Notes: generated by a model not told the origin, from the letters alone. A stretch of 64,000 nt of DNA from Xanthobacteraceae bacterium (GCA_019746355.1 JAIESC010000010.1:62001-126000); one strand, 5' to 3'; numbered from the stretch's first letter, positions 19,435 through 28,577 are shown. A program made the numbers and translations.

Positions 19435-19542
19435 CGTCATTCCGGGGCGCGAGCGAAGCTCGCGAGCCCGGAATCCAGATACATCGGCACCGCCTGCTTG
19501 TCTGGATTCCGGGTTCGCGCCTTCGGCGCGCCCCGGAATGAC
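19435..19542. repeat. Intergenic palindromic repeat (TCATTCCGGGGC type), full copy
   Basis: Two inverted halves: one starts CGTCATTCCGGGGCGCG and ends CCCGGAATCCAGA; the other starts TCTGGATTCCGGG and ends CCCCGGAATGAC. Each half also has an inner hairpin (GCGAGCGAAGCTCGC and GCGCCTTCGGCGC). Related copies lie at 28444-28577 and 63556-63600. It sits between a permease and its binding-protein gene, where it could set transcript levels. Confidence 0.85.
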
Positions 19543-19623
19543 CGCGTGACTTGCGGCTTCGCTCCGCCGCTTTATAAATGGGCCAGAAACAAGGGCTTCG
19601 TCGCGAAGCCACGGGAGGATTGC

Positions 19624-20643
19624 ATGAAATTCTTCAAGCTCGTGATGGGTGCGCTGGCGCTGTGCTGGACCTTCGCCGCACCGGCGAATGCGCAGGCGAT
19701 CGAGAAGCCGACGCTGACGCTCGGCGTCGGCGGCAAGAGCCTTCTCTATTATCTGCCGCTGACCCTCGCCGAGCGGCTCGGCTACTTCAAGGAGCAGGGC
19801 CTCAACGTCACCATCAACGACTTCGCCGGCGGCGCGCAGTCGCTGCAGGCGCTGGTCGGCGGCTCGATCGACGTGGTCGCGGGCGCCTACGAGCACACCA
19901 TCCGCATGCAGGCCAAGGGCCAGGACATCAAGGCGGTGATCGAGCTCGGCCGCTTCCCCGGCATCGTGCTCGCGGTGAAGAAGGACAAGGCGGCGCAGGT
20001 GAAGTCGTTCGCCGACCTCAAGGGGCTGAAGATCGGCGTCACCGCGCCGGGCTCCTCGACCAACTTCTTCGTCATGTACCTGATGGTGAAGAACGGGCTC
20101 AAGGCCGACGACGCGTCCTATATCCGCATCGGCGCGGGCCCGACCGCGGTGGCGGCGATCAAGCGCGGCGAGATCGACGCGATCTCCAACCTCGATCCGG
20201 TGATCACCAAGCTCCAGCAGGACGGCGACATCGTCATTCTGGCCGATAGCCGCACCGAAGAGGGCAACATGAAGCTGTTTGGCGGCAACAACCCGGCCGC
20301 GGTCGTCTACCTCAAGAGCGACTTCATCGAGAAGAACCCGGTCACCACCCAGCGCATCACCAACGCCTTCTACAAGGCGCTGAAGTGGCTCGAGAAGGCC
20401 TCGCCCGAGGACGTCGCCAAGACCGTGCCGGAGGACTACTACATCGGCGACCGCGCGCTCTACATCAGCGCGTTCAAGGCGTCGTCGCCGATGTATTCCA
20501 GGACCGGCATCATTCCGGACAAGGGCATGCAGAACGCCAACGACATGCTGGTGCTGTTCGACAAGGAAGTGGCCGATGCCAAGGTCGACCTGAAGAAGAC
20601 CTTCGACGACCGCTTCGTGAAGAAGGCCGCGGCCGGGATGTAG
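19624..20643 (+). CDS. ABC transporter substrate-binding protein (NMT1/SsuA-like)
   Basis: A 339-residue periplasmic binding protein. Signal peptide MKFFKLVMGALALCWTFAA, cut after ANA (ANAQAIEKP). The body follows the NMT1/THI5-like pattern: LAERLGYFKEQGLNVTINDF, GSIDVVAGAYEHTIRMQ, IGVTAPGSSTNFFVMYL. These proteins bind sulfonates, thiamine precursors or aromatic carboxylates; the ligand here is unknown. The ATG at 19624 follows GGGAGGATTGC. A hairpin terminator follows the gene. Confidence 0.87.
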   Translation: MKFFKLVMGALALCWTFAAPANAQAIEKPTLTLGVGGKSLLYYLPLTLAERLGYFKEQGLNVTINDFAGGAQSLQALVGGSIDVVAGAYEHTIRMQAKGQDIKAVIELGRFPGIVLAVKKDKAAQVKSFADLKGLKIGVTAPGSSTNFFVMYLMVKNGLKADDASYIRIGAGPTAVAAIKRGEIDAISNLDPVITKLQQDGDIVILADSRTEEGNMKLFGGNNPAAVVYLKSDFIEKNPVTTQRITNAFYKALKWLEKASPEDVAKTVPEDYYIGDRALYISAFKASSPMYSRTGIIPDKGMQNANDMLVLFDKEVADAKVDLKKTFDDRFVKKAAAGM

Positions 20644-20685
20644 GGCTTACCGGCGGACCGGGGCCGCCGCACCTTCGACCAAGAG

Positions 20686-20714
20686 AAAGGGCCGCAGAAC
20701 CCCTGCGGCCCTTT
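20686..20714 (+). terminator. Hairpin terminator after the SsuA-like gene
   Basis: AAAGGGCCGCAG (20686-20697) pairs perfectly with CTGCGGCCCTTT (20703-20714) over a 5-nt loop. The A and T ends suit a bidirectional terminator. Confidence 0.75.
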
Positions 20715-20844
20715 CGCCGTTGCGAGCCGGTCGGCCGATGCCGCCGGATCAACGGCGTCGATGCGCCGCGTCAACCGAATTCATTTGTCGTAAGCTTCCG
20801 GCCAAGGTAGCGGTCTTCCTCCGCTCCGTTTGGGCGCGCCGGTC

Positions 20845-21693
20845 ATGAACATCCTCTCGATCCAGTCGCATGTGGCCTATGGGCATGTCGGCAACTCCGC
20901 CGCGGTGTTTGCCCTGCAGCGGCTCGGCATCGAGGTCTGGCCGGTCCACACCGTGCAGTTCTCCAATCATCCGGGCTATGGCGGCTTTCGCGGCCACGCC
21001 TTTGACGGCGCCCTGATCGGCGACGTGGTGCAGGGCATCGAGGAGCGCGGCGCGCTCAAGTCCTGCAACGGCGTGCTGTCGGGCTATGTCGGCTCCGCCG
21101 AGATCGGGCCTTCGATCGTCGATGCCGTCGCCCGCGTCAAGCGCGCCAACCCGCAGGCGCTCTATTGCTGCGACCCGGTGATCGGCGACGTCGGCCGCGG
21201 CGTCTATGTCCAGCTGGGCGTCGCCGAGTTCATCCGGGCGCGCATGGTGCCGGCGGCCGATGTTGCGACGCCGAACCTGTTCGAGCTCGGCCATCTCACC
21301 GGCCGCAGCACGCGCAACATGGGCGAGGTGCTGCAGGCGGCGCAGGCGCTGCGCGCGCTGGGACCCCGCACCGTGCTGGTCACCTCGATCGACAACGGCG
21401 AGACGCCGGAGAACACCGCGGAGCTCGTGGTCTGCGACGACAGCAGCGCCTATCGCCTGCGCACGCCAAAGCTGCCGATTGCCGCCAACGGCACCGGCGA
21501 TGTAATCGCTGCATTGTTCCTCGCGCATCTTCTGCGCACCGGCTCCGCCGCCGATGCGCTGTCGCACGCGGCGTCCTCGGTGTTCGGCATCCTCAAGCGG
21601 ACCGCGGCGGCGGGCTCGCGCGAAATCCTGCTGATCGAGGCGCAGGACGAGCTGGTGAAGCCAAGCGCCACGTTCCGCGCCGAGCAGTTGTGA
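20845..21693 (+). CDS. pdxY: Pyridoxal kinase
   Basis: A 282-residue kinase of the PfkB/ribokinase superfamily that phosphorylates pyridoxal to PLP in the salvage route. Motifs: SIQSHVAYGHVGNSAA at the N-terminus, GYVGS, CDPVIGD, TPNLFELGHLTG, and the anion-hole/catalytic base motif NGTGDVIAALFLAH. The ATG at 20845 gives the standard PdxY N-terminus MNILSIQSH. A PhzF gene starts 8 bp downstream, so the two may be co-transcribed. Confidence 0.93.
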   Translation: MNILSIQSHVAYGHVGNSAAVFALQRLGIEVWPVHTVQFSNHPGYGGFRGHAFDGALIGDVVQGIEERGALKSCNGVLSGYVGSAEIGPSIVDAVARVKRANPQALYCCDPVIGDVGRGVYVQLGVAEFIRARMVPAADVATPNLFELGHLTGRSTRNMGEVLQAAQALRALGPRTVLVTSIDNGETPENTAELVVCDDSSAYRLRTPKLPIAANGTGDVIAALFLAHLLRTGSAADALSHAASSVFGILKRTAAAGSREILLIEAQDELVKPSATFRAEQL

Positions 21694-21701
21694 GGCCTCC
21701 G

Positions 21702-22595
21702 ATGCGACGCCGCTATTTCACGCTCGACGTTTTCACCACGGAGCGCTTCGCCGGCAATCCGCTCGCAGTGGTGCTTGAGAGCGACGGCCTGGAAACGGCA
21801 GCGATGCAGGCCGTCGCCCGCGAGTTCAACCTGCCGGAAACGGTGTTCGTCTATCCGCCGGACGATCCGAAGCATCGCGCCCGCGTCCGCATCTTTACGC
21901 CGGGCCGTGAACTGCCGTTTGCCGGCCATCCCACGGTCGGCACCGCGGTGCTGCTCGCGCATCTCGACGGTGGCGAGGCCGCGCGCGGGATCGTGCTTGC
22001 GGAGCAGGTCGGCCCGGTGGCGTGCAAGGTCGCACCCGGCCGCGGCGGCGGACACGCGAGCTTCGACATTCCGAAATTGCCCGAACGTCTCGGCCCGGTG
22101 CCGGATGTGGGCAAGCTTGCCGCGGCGCTGAGCCTTGCGCCCGGTGACATCAGCGGCGACGGTTTTGTCCCCGAGCGCTGGAACGCCGGCAACGGCTTCA
22201 GCTTCGTGCCGGTGCAGGGCCTCGACGCCATCGCCCGCGCGCGGCCCGACATGGGCCGCTGGGCCGAGGCGATCGGCCCGAACGACCCGCAGGGTGTGTT
22301 CCTGTTCTGCCGCGAGGTCACGGAGAAGGGTCATTCGTTCCATGCGCGGATGTTCGCGCCCGGGCTTGGCGTCATCGAGGATCCAGCAACCGGCTCCGCG
22401 GCCGCGGCCTTTGCCGGACCGCTCGCCGCCGCGAAGCCCGGCGATGGACAGCACGCCTATGCCATCGAGCAAGGCTACGAGATGGGCCGCCCGAGCCTCA
22501 TCAACCTCACGCTGACCATCCGTGGCGGGGCATTGACCGGCGCAACGGTGGGCGGCGACGCCGTGTTGGTGGGCGAGGGTTCGATCGAAGCTTGA
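21702..22595 (+). CDS. PhzF family isomerase/epimerase-like protein
   Basis: A 297-residue protein of the PhzF phenazine-biosynthesis-like family (diaminopimelate-epimerase fold). Motifs: VFTTERFAGNPLAVV, the glutamate in EFNLPETVFV, PFAGHPTVGTA and the C-terminal DPATGSAAAAFAG. Most chromosomal members have unknown substrates; no phenazine genes lie nearby. Overlaps nothing; follows pdxY by 8 bp and precedes a NUDIX gene by 31 bp. Confidence 0.9.
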   Translation: MRRRYFTLDVFTTERFAGNPLAVVLESDGLETAAMQAVAREFNLPETVFVYPPDDPKHRARVRIFTPGRELPFAGHPTVGTAVLLAHLDGGEAARGIVLAEQVGPVACKVAPGRGGGHASFDIPKLPERLGPVPDVGKLAAALSLAPGDISGDGFVPERWNAGNGFSFVPVQGLDAIARARPDMGRWAEAIGPNDPQGVFLFCREVTEKGHSFHARMFAPGLGVIEDPATGSAAAAFAGPLAAAKPGDGQHAYAIEQGYEMGRPSLINLTLTIRGGALTGATVGGDAVLVGEGSIEA

Positions 22596-22626
22596 CGCTG
22601 GTTTCGTCCTGCGGTCCATCTGGCGA

Positions 22627-23334
22627 ATGAGCGGGACGCAGGTGATTCCCATCGAGCGGCTCGAGCTGCGCTTTGCGCCGCGCCCCTGGCCGTTCGCCGG
22701 GCGCCGCCGTGCCGAGATCGATGCGCATTTCGCCGCGCGGCAGCGGCAGAAGCCTATGCTGTTCAACGGCACGGTGCTGGTGCTCGGCGAGCACGCCATC
22801 GACGGCGCGGTGTTTCGTGGCGCCTGCCTGCCGACCGACTATGCGAGCTTTCTCGCCTGGAACGACTGGGGCCGGCCCGAGGAAGGCGTGCGCGACTGCT
22901 TCGCCCAGGGCGCGTTGCGATCCGCCGACGGTGCCTTCCTGATCGGCGTCATGGGACCGCACACCGCCAATGCCGGCAGGATCTACTTTCCCTCCGGCAC
23001 GCCGGACCTGAGCGACGTGAACGGCGACATGGTCGATCTCAACGCCAGTGTCTGGCGCGAGGTGGCCGAGGAGACCGGCCTTACGCGCGCCGATCTGACC
23101 GCTGACACCGGCTGGCACACCGTGGTGGCCGGCCCGCAGATCGCGCACGTCAAGATCATGCAGTCGCGCGAGGACGCGCAAACGTTGCGTGCGCGGATCA
23201 AGGCGTTCCTGGCGCGGCAGAGCCCGCCTGAACTCAGCGACGTCCGCATCGTCCGCGGTCCCGCCGACGTCGACATGATGATGCCGGCCTTCGTCACCGC
23301 GTTCCTCAAGACCATGTGGCCGGCGCGGCGCTGA
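22627..23334 (+). CDS. NUDIX hydrolase family protein
   Basis: A 235-residue protein. The NUDIX box core is seen as REVAEETGL (about residues 146-154), which coordinates the metal used to cleave nucleoside-diphosphate-linked substrates. The N-terminal half (FNGTVLVLGEHAIDGAVFRG) is a longer extension than in minimal NUDIX enzymes. The substrate is unknown. The ATG at 22627 is the first in frame. Confidence 0.8.
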   Translation: MSGTQVIPIERLELRFAPRPWPFAGRRRAEIDAHFAARQRQKPMLFNGTVLVLGEHAIDGAVFRGACLPTDYASFLAWNDWGRPEEGVRDCFAQGALRSADGAFLIGVMGPHTANAGRIYFPSGTPDLSDVNGDMVDLNASVWREVAEETGLTRADLTADTGWHTVVAGPQIAHVKIMQSREDAQTLRARIKAFLARQSPPELSDVRIVRGPADVDMMMPAFVTAFLKTMWPARR

Positions 23335-23406
23335 CCTACTCCGACGCCCGTTGTGACCCGCGCGGCGGCCACGCTACGCTCCGGTGCTGGGGCGCGGGAG
23401 GAAAAT

Positions 23407-24468
23407 ATGGGCAAGAAAATCGCGTTTGTCGGGGCAGGGGCGGTCGGCGGCTATGCCGGCGCCCACATGGTGCAGGCCGGCGAGGATGTGACCTTCATCG
23501 ATCCCTGGCCCGCCCACGTTGAACACATGCGAACGCACGGACTTCGCGTGACGCACGCGATGAAGGAGCCGGAGTTCACCGTGCCGGTGCGCGCGCTGCA
23601 CGTCACCGACGCGCAGCAGCTCGCCAAGGAGAAACCGATCGACATCGCCTTCATCTGCATGAAGTCCTACGACACCGCCTGGGCGACCATGCTGATCAGC
23701 CAATACTTGGCGCCGGGCGGCTACGTGGTCTCGCTGCAGAACTGCATGAACGAGGAGACGATCGCCGGCGTCGTCGGCTGGGGCAAGACGCTCGGCTGCA
23801 TCGCCAGCTCCATCACCGTGAACCTGCCGGAGCCCGGCCTGGTCCACCGCGGCGCGGCCAAGCACCGCGACGCGCACACCGTGTTCCGCGCCGGCGAGGT
23901 GCACGGCCGCATCACCGAACGCGCCGAGGAGGTCTGCCGGCTGGTCGCCTATGCCGACAGCGCCAAGGTGACCAACAACCTCTGGGGCGAGCGCTGGTCG
24001 AAGCTCGTCGCCAATTCAATGCAGAACGGGCTGTCCGCCTGCACCGGCTTGGGCGGCGGCGACATGCTGAAGAGCGACCCGATCCGCCATTTCTCGACCC
24101 GGCTCGGCAGCGAGGCCATCCGCGTCGGCCAGGCGCTCGGCTATCAGCTCGAGGAGATCCTGCATCTTGAGCCGGAGACCATCGCGCGCGCCGGCGAGGG
24201 CGATGCCGCGGCGATGCAGGCCTGCGACGCGCAGCGCTTCAAGGACGCAGGCCACACCGCCGCTGGCCAGCGCCCCTCGATGGGCCAGGACATGCAGAAG
24301 GGCCGCCGCACCGAGATCGAGTTCCTCAACGGACTCGTGGCGCGCGAGGGCGAGCGGCTCGGCGTCCCCTGCCGTGCCAACGCGGTGCTGACCGACATCG
24401 TCAAGCGCGTCGAGCACGGCGAGCTGAAGCCCGACCCGAAGCACGTCACCGAGCTGCGGCTGAACTGA
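23407..24468 (+). CDS. 2-dehydropantoate 2-reductase family protein (ApbA/PanE)
   Basis: A 353-residue NADPH-dependent reductase. N-terminal Rossmann motif VGAGAVGGYAGAHMV (about residues 7-21) and the C-terminal ketopantoate reductase helical domain (NLWGERWSKLVANSMQNGLSA). At 353 residues it is longer than the E. coli enzyme (about 300), as in many PanE paralogues of soil bacteria that act in degradation. The real ketoacid is therefore uncertain. The ATG at 23407 follows GGGAGGAAAAT. Confidence 0.85.
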   Translation: MGKKIAFVGAGAVGGYAGAHMVQAGEDVTFIDPWPAHVEHMRTHGLRVTHAMKEPEFTVPVRALHVTDAQQLAKEKPIDIAFICMKSYDTAWATMLISQYLAPGGYVVSLQNCMNEETIAGVVGWGKTLGCIASSITVNLPEPGLVHRGAAKHRDAHTVFRAGEVHGRITERAEEVCRLVAYADSAKVTNNLWGERWSKLVANSMQNGLSACTGLGGGDMLKSDPIRHFSTRLGSEAIRVGQALGYQLEEILHLEPETIARAGEGDAAAMQACDAQRFKDAGHTAAGQRPSMGQDMQKGRRTEIEFLNGLVAREGERLGVPCRANAVLTDIVKRVEHGELKPDPKHVTELRLN

Positions 24469-24473
24469 CCTGC

Positions 24474-24890
24474 TCAGCCCCGCGGGTTGTCCTGTCTTTC
24501 GGACCCGGCATCGGCGTCCGGCGGCGCCAGCGATGGCGCCTGCGTCCACGGCAGCGCCATGGCGCGCGTGGCCGCGAGCCAGGGCCGCCATGCGAGCTCA
24601 ACGCCCCGCATCCAGAGCGCGAAAGGATTGGCGGCCTCGAACGCATGGGCGAACGCCGCGAACGACGGCACCGCCTTGAGGTTTATGGCAATGTGCTCGG
24701 CATCGCCCTCGACCGCGTGCCGGTGCGTGATCTCGATATCAAGGCCCGGCAGGTGCGCGGTCGCGCGGGTGGCGCCCGTTCCGGCATCCGCCGCGTCCTC
24801 GTGTTGTCCCGCTTCCTTGAACTCCGGCAACCACCAGCTCCAGGTTTCTTGCACGCACCGTCTCCATGTCCGTGTCCGACGCCCGATCAT
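24474..24890 (-). CDS. Hypothetical protein
   Basis: A 138-residue protein convergent with the PanE-like gene. The part from about residue 50 (LPGLDIEITHRHAVEGDAEH, then AANPFALWMRGVELAWRPWL) looks like a small conserved Rhizobiales protein that I remember only as hypothetical; tryptophan and proline rich. The N-terminal 40 residues look poorly conserved, so the start is uncertain. No signal peptide. Function unknown. Confidence 0.55.
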   Translation of the reverse strand: MIGRRTRTWRRCVQETWSWWLPEFKEAGQHEDAADAGTGATRATAHLPGLDIEITHRHAVEGDAEHIAINLKAVPSFAAFAHAFEAANPFALWMRGVELAWRPWLAATRAMALPWTQAPSLAPPDADAGSERQDNPRG

Positions 24891-24988
24891 CGCAACGACC
24901 GGCCGAGATCGAATCGAATGCCGCCCACGAAATCGATCGCTGGGCACAGCGCGTGGGCGTCGAAAGCAGGCTTGGCCGGGGGGAGCAG

Positions 24989-25228
24989 CTACGTTTTCGG
25001 CGAGACGCGGGTGGCGACGTTGCACTTGCTGACCTTGATCACGCTGCCGGCATAAGGCTCCGGCGGCGTTGTGATCGCCAGGTTCTCGGGCCACGCCGTC
25101 ATCTTCCGCAACTCGCCGACGGTTTTGGCGGATACGGCGATGTCCGGGTCGACCTCGACCCGCATCTTGTCGGGCAGGCTGCCGAGCAGCGTCTGCAGCG
25201 CGGCCGTGCTTTTTGCTTTGTATCGCAT
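24989..25228 (-). CDS. Small hypothetical protein (79 residues)
   Basis: A 79-residue protein starting MRYKAKSTAALQTLLGSLP, with KMRVEVDPDIAVSAKTVGEL and a single cysteine near the end. The strong ribosome site GGGAGGAG sits just before the ATG at 25228, which decides the start; the open frame extends upstream without one. Function unknown. Confidence 0.55.
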   Translation of the reverse strand: MRYKAKSTAALQTLLGSLPDKMRVEVDPDIAVSAKTVGELRKMTAWPENLAITTPPEPYAGSVIKVSKCNVATRVSPKT

Positions 25229-25476
25229 GGAACTCCTCCCTTCCGGCCGGGTGGCAGCTGGCGGCGGAATTAAGCCAGCCTTGCTGTCGTATCCCCGCTT
25301 CCCCGGACCCACCGCGGCGGAAGTGTCGGTCCAACGCGGCTTCGCGTTCGAGGTTTCAGGCCAGGCCGGGAATTTTCCGAAAGCCCGCGTCGAGCCGTGT
25401 TTCAAGGGCACACACGGCCGGTTTACGCGTGTTTAACCATATTCTCCCCATGGTCGCAGGAGGTGTCCCGTATTGA

Positions 25477-26496
25477 GTGGCGCGTTCGATGACGCTTGCG
25501 GCCTCTCCGTCCTCCCGCGCTCCGAAATTGAGGCCGCGCACCTCCCGATCCCATGGCTGGCAGCGCACCCTCACGGTTTCGGCGGTCGGCCTCTCCGTCG
25601 TTGTGTCCGGATGCGTTGTGAGCACCGCCGCAATGGTGGGGCTCGGATGGCTGGCTGCCGTCTCGTCCGAGGCCAGAGCCGGGTTCCATCCGGTCGCCCG
25701 GATGACGCCGCCTGACCATCCGGCCTGGGCGCCGTCACCCGGCGGGGAACCAGCGCAACGATCGGCGGGCTCCGACGGCCTGTCGATCCGTCAGACGACG
25801 TTCCGCTTCAGCATGCCGGTGCGCGATCCGCTCGGTGCCCTGGCGCTGATCATTCCGGAGCCGCCCGAGGCCGCCGACGAGCGCATCGTCACGGCGTCGA
25901 TCGCTCCGGATGTGCCGCGGCGCGTTGCGCTGGAGGTCATCACGCGACGCCCGGATGCGGCCGAGCCCGCGCCGCAGCCATTGCCCCGGCCCAGGCCGAA
26001 GCTGGCGTCGCTCGGGCCGGTCGATGGCATCAAGCTCAAGCCTGACGATGACGACGCCCTGAGGCCCCGCACGGCGATCTACGACATCACCGCCAAGACC
26101 GTGTACCTGCCCAACGGCGAGCGGCTGGAAGCGCATTCCGGTCTGGGCGAAATGATGGACGATCCGCGATACAGGCACGTCAAGATGCGCGGCGTGACGC
26201 CGCCGAACACCTACAACCTGACGCTCCGGGAATCGCTGTTCCATGGCGTGCAGGCCATCCGCCTCAATCCGGTGGATGAGAAGGCGATGTTCGGCCGTGC
26301 CGGCATGCTCGCGCACTCCTACCTGCTCGGGCCGAACGGCCAGTCGAACGGATGCATCTCGTTCCGCGACTACCCGCGGTTTCTGCACGCGTTCCTGCGC
26401 GGCGAGATCGATCGGATCGTCGTGGTCGTCCGGCTCGACAAGCCGCCTGTGTTCGTCGATCGCGCCAAGGTCCGAAGCGCGGCCACCGCGCTTTGA
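25477..26496 (+). CDS. DUF2778 (Tlde1-like) L,D-transpeptidase-fold protein
   Basis: About 339 residues. A short basic N-terminus leads into one membrane helix (about 31-58: VSAVGLSVVVSGCVV), then a long proline-rich linker with PRPRPKL, then the DUF2778 domain (about 200-330). The catalytic-type motif is HSYLLGPNGQSNGCISF, with His and Cys as in L,D-transpeptidases. The GTG at 25477 follows AGGAGGTG; ATG at 25489 is the alternative. Rhizobiales carry many such proteins outside type VI secretion loci; a role in peptidoglycan remodelling is likely. No T6SS genes are seen here. Confidence 0.83.
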   Translation: MARSMTLAASPSSRAPKLRPRTSRSHGWQRTLTVSAVGLSVVVSGCVVSTAAMVGLGWLAAVSSEARAGFHPVARMTPPDHPAWAPSPGGEPAQRSAGSDGLSIRQTTFRFSMPVRDPLGALALIIPEPPEAADERIVTASIAPDVPRRVALEVITRRPDAAEPAPQPLPRPRPKLASLGPVDGIKLKPDDDDALRPRTAIYDITAKTVYLPNGERLEAHSGLGEMMDDPRYRHVKMRGVTPPNTYNLTLRESLFHGVQAIRLNPVDEKAMFGRAGMLAHSYLLGPNGQSNGCISFRDYPRFLHAFLRGEIDRIVVVVRLDKPPVFVDRAKVRSAATAL

Positions 26497-26640
26497 GGCG
26501 TGCCGGTTCAGGCGGGTGGCGGCGCACTTGCGGCCGGGCCGCCCCATCCGCTAAATAAGCCCCCATCGGGCTTTCTGAGGTTAACGCGGGGTTAACCCGT
26601 TTCCGCCACCTTGGACGGCCGAACGAGGGTTGTTTTCGCA

Positions 26641-26742
26641 ATGCAGACGCGCCGTTCCATTCGCGCGATTGCTCCGGGGGCCGTTCAGGCCCGGCCGGCT
26701 GCCGCCCTCATTCTCGGGCTCCTGCTTCTTAGCCGCCCCTGA
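26641..26742 (+). CDS. leuL: leuA leader peptide (33 residues, leucine-rich)
   Basis: A short open frame 99 bp before leuA encoding MQTRRSIRAIAPGAVQ... with LILGLLLL at residues 23-30, so six leucine codons fall within eight (26707-26730). It has the size and layout of a transcription-attenuation leader: when charged tRNA-Leu is scarce the ribosome stalls on these codons and changes the downstream RNA fold. Such leaders are established for leu/ilv/trp operons in proteobacteria. No clear Shine-Dalgarno was seen. The call rests on codon content and position. Confidence 0.75.
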   Translation: MQTRRSIRAIAPGAVQARPAAALILGLLLLSRP

Positions 26743-26839
26743 GGGCCGGACGGGCGCGTGCGCCTGGGCACTCAGGGGGCGTCACACCAGGAACCCCGAG
26801 GGCCCCATAAGATGGGCGCAAAGCGAGAAGGACCTTTTT
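26734..26839 (+). promoter_or_regulatory. Candidate leuA attenuator structures
   Basis: CGCCCCTGA, overlapping the leader stop codon (26734-26742), pairs with TCAGGGGGCG (26772-26781, one bulged G). Inside it GGCGC and GCGCC can pair. A second hairpin CCCAT/ATGGG (26804-26816) and a T-run at 26835-26839 follow, though the T-run is not next to the hairpin, so the exact terminator is uncertain. Confidence 0.5.
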
Positions 26840-26841
26840 CC

Positions 26842-28425
26842 ATGACCACGCCAGCGAAGTCCGAGAAGGACCGCGTCGTCATCTTTGACACCACCTTGCG
26901 CGACGGCGAGCAGTGCCCGGGCGCCACCATGACCCATGAGGAGAAGCTCGAGGTCGCCGAGCTCCTGGACGACATGGGCGTCGACATCATCGAGGCCGGC
27001 TTCCCGATCGCCTCGGAGGGCGATTTCGCCGCCGTGCAGGAGATCGCGACGCGCGCCAAGAACGCGGTGATCTGCGGGCTGTCGCGTGCCGCGCCCAAGG
27101 ACATCGACCGCTGCGCCGAGGCGATCAAGCCGGCGCGGCGCAACCGCATCCACACCTTCCTGTCCACCTCGCCGGTGCACATGAAATACAAGCTCCAGAA
27201 GGAGCCGCACGAGGTCTACGAGATGGTGATCGCGCAGGTGACGCGTGCGCGCAGCCACACCGACGACGTCGAATGGTCGGCCGAGGACGCCACCCGCACC
27301 GAGTTCGATTTCCTCTGCCGCTGCGTCGAGGGGGCGATCAAGGCCGGTGCCACCACGATCAACATCCCGGACACGGTGGGCTACACCACGCCGACCGAAT
27401 ATCTCGAGTTGATGACGCGGCTGCGCGAGGCGGTGCCGAACGCGGACCAGGCGCGCTTCTCGGTGCATTGCCACAACGATCTCGGCATGGCGGTGGCGAA
27501 CTCGCTGTCGGGCGTCAACGGCGGCGCGCGGCAGATCGAGTGCACCATCAACGGCATCGGCGAGCGCGCGGGCAACGCCGCGCTCGAAGAGGTGGTGATG
27601 GCGATCGCGACCCGCAACGACGCGTTCCCGTACTGGACCAGGATCGACACGACGATGCTGACGCGTGCCAGCAAGCTCGTGTCGGCGGCGACCTCGTTCC
27701 CGGTGCAGTACAACAAGGCGATCGTCGGGCGGAACGCATTCGCGCACGAGAGCGGCATCCACCAGGACGGCATGCTCAAGCACACCCAGACCTACGAGAT
27801 CATGACGCCGGAGAGCGTCGGCGTGAAGCAGACCTCGCTGGTGATGGGCAAGCATTCCGGCCGCCACGCCTTCCAGCACAAGCTGGAGGAGCTCGGCTAC
27901 AAGCTCGGCGGCAACCAGCTCGACGACGCGTTCGTGCGCTTCAAGGCGCTGGCCGACCGCAAGAAGCAGATCTACGACGAGGACATCGAGGCCCTCGTCG
28001 ACGAGGAGATCGCGCACGCGCAGGACCGCGTGAAGCTCGTCTCGCTCTCGGTCATCGCCGGCACCCGCGGCCCGCAGCGCGCCACCATGAAGCTCGACAT
28101 CGATGGTCGCGGTGTGATCGAGGAGTGCGAGGGCAACGGCCCGGTCGATGCGATCTTCAACTGCATCAAGGCGCTGGTGCCGCACGAGGCGGTGCTCGAG
28201 CTCTATCAGGTGCATGCCGTGACCGAAGGCACCGACGCGCAGGCGGAGGTGTCGGTGCGGCTCGCCGAGAAGGGCCGTTCGGTCACCGCGCGCGGCGCCG
28301 ATCCCGACACCCTTGTGGCATCGGCGAAAGCCTATCTCGGTGCGCTCAACAAGCTGATGGTGCGCCGCCAGCGCGGCGGTGTCGCGGTGAGCGAGACGCG
28401 GGTGCATTCGACCGACGTCGGTTAG
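26842..28425 (+). CDS. leuA: 2-isopropylmalate synthase
   Basis: First committed enzyme of leucine synthesis, joining acetyl-CoA and 2-ketoisovalerate. 527 residues, the long LeuA type. N-terminal TIM barrel with DTTLRDGEQCPG (metal and substrate), HCHNDLGMAVANS (metal histidines) and GNAALEEVVMA. The linker has HESGIHQDGMLK and GKHSGRHAF. The C-terminal leucine-feedback domain follows from about residue 390. The ATG at 26842 gives the normal N-terminus. Transcription is probably controlled by the leucine-rich leader upstream. Confidence 0.97.
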   Translation: MTTPAKSEKDRVVIFDTTLRDGEQCPGATMTHEEKLEVAELLDDMGVDIIEAGFPIASEGDFAAVQEIATRAKNAVICGLSRAAPKDIDRCAEAIKPARRNRIHTFLSTSPVHMKYKLQKEPHEVYEMVIAQVTRARSHTDDVEWSAEDATRTEFDFLCRCVEGAIKAGATTINIPDTVGYTTPTEYLELMTRLREAVPNADQARFSVHCHNDLGMAVANSLSGVNGGARQIECTINGIGERAGNAALEEVVMAIATRNDAFPYWTRIDTTMLTRASKLVSAATSFPVQYNKAIVGRNAFAHESGIHQDGMLKHTQTYEIMTPESVGVKQTSLVMGKHSGRHAFQHKLEELGYKLGGNQLDDAFVRFKALADRKKQIYDEDIEALVDEEIAHAQDRVKLVSLSVIAGTRGPQRATMKLDIDGRGVIEECEGNGPVDAIFNCIKALVPHEAVLELYQVHAVTEGTDAQAEVSVRLAEKGRSVTARGADPDTLVASAKAYLGALNKLMVRRQRGGVAVSETRVHSTDVG

Positions 28426-28443
28426 GCACCGCATTTTCCGCGA

Positions 28444-28577
28444 GTCATTCCGGGACAGCGCGCAAGCGCCGGGCCCGGAATCCAGTACCGAGCACTGAGT
28501 CTGCGTCTGGATTCCGGGCTCGCCATAGCGCGTCGAAGACGCGCGTGAACGCGCTGGTGCGCGCGCCCCGGAATGAC
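28444..28577. repeat. Intergenic palindromic repeat (TCATTCCGGG type), full copy
   Basis: Inverted halves TCATTCCGGGA...CCCGGAATCCAG and CTGGATTCCGGG...CCCCGGAATGA flank a variable centre. Same family as 19435-19542. Fills most of the 300-bp gap after leuA. Confidence 0.8.
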
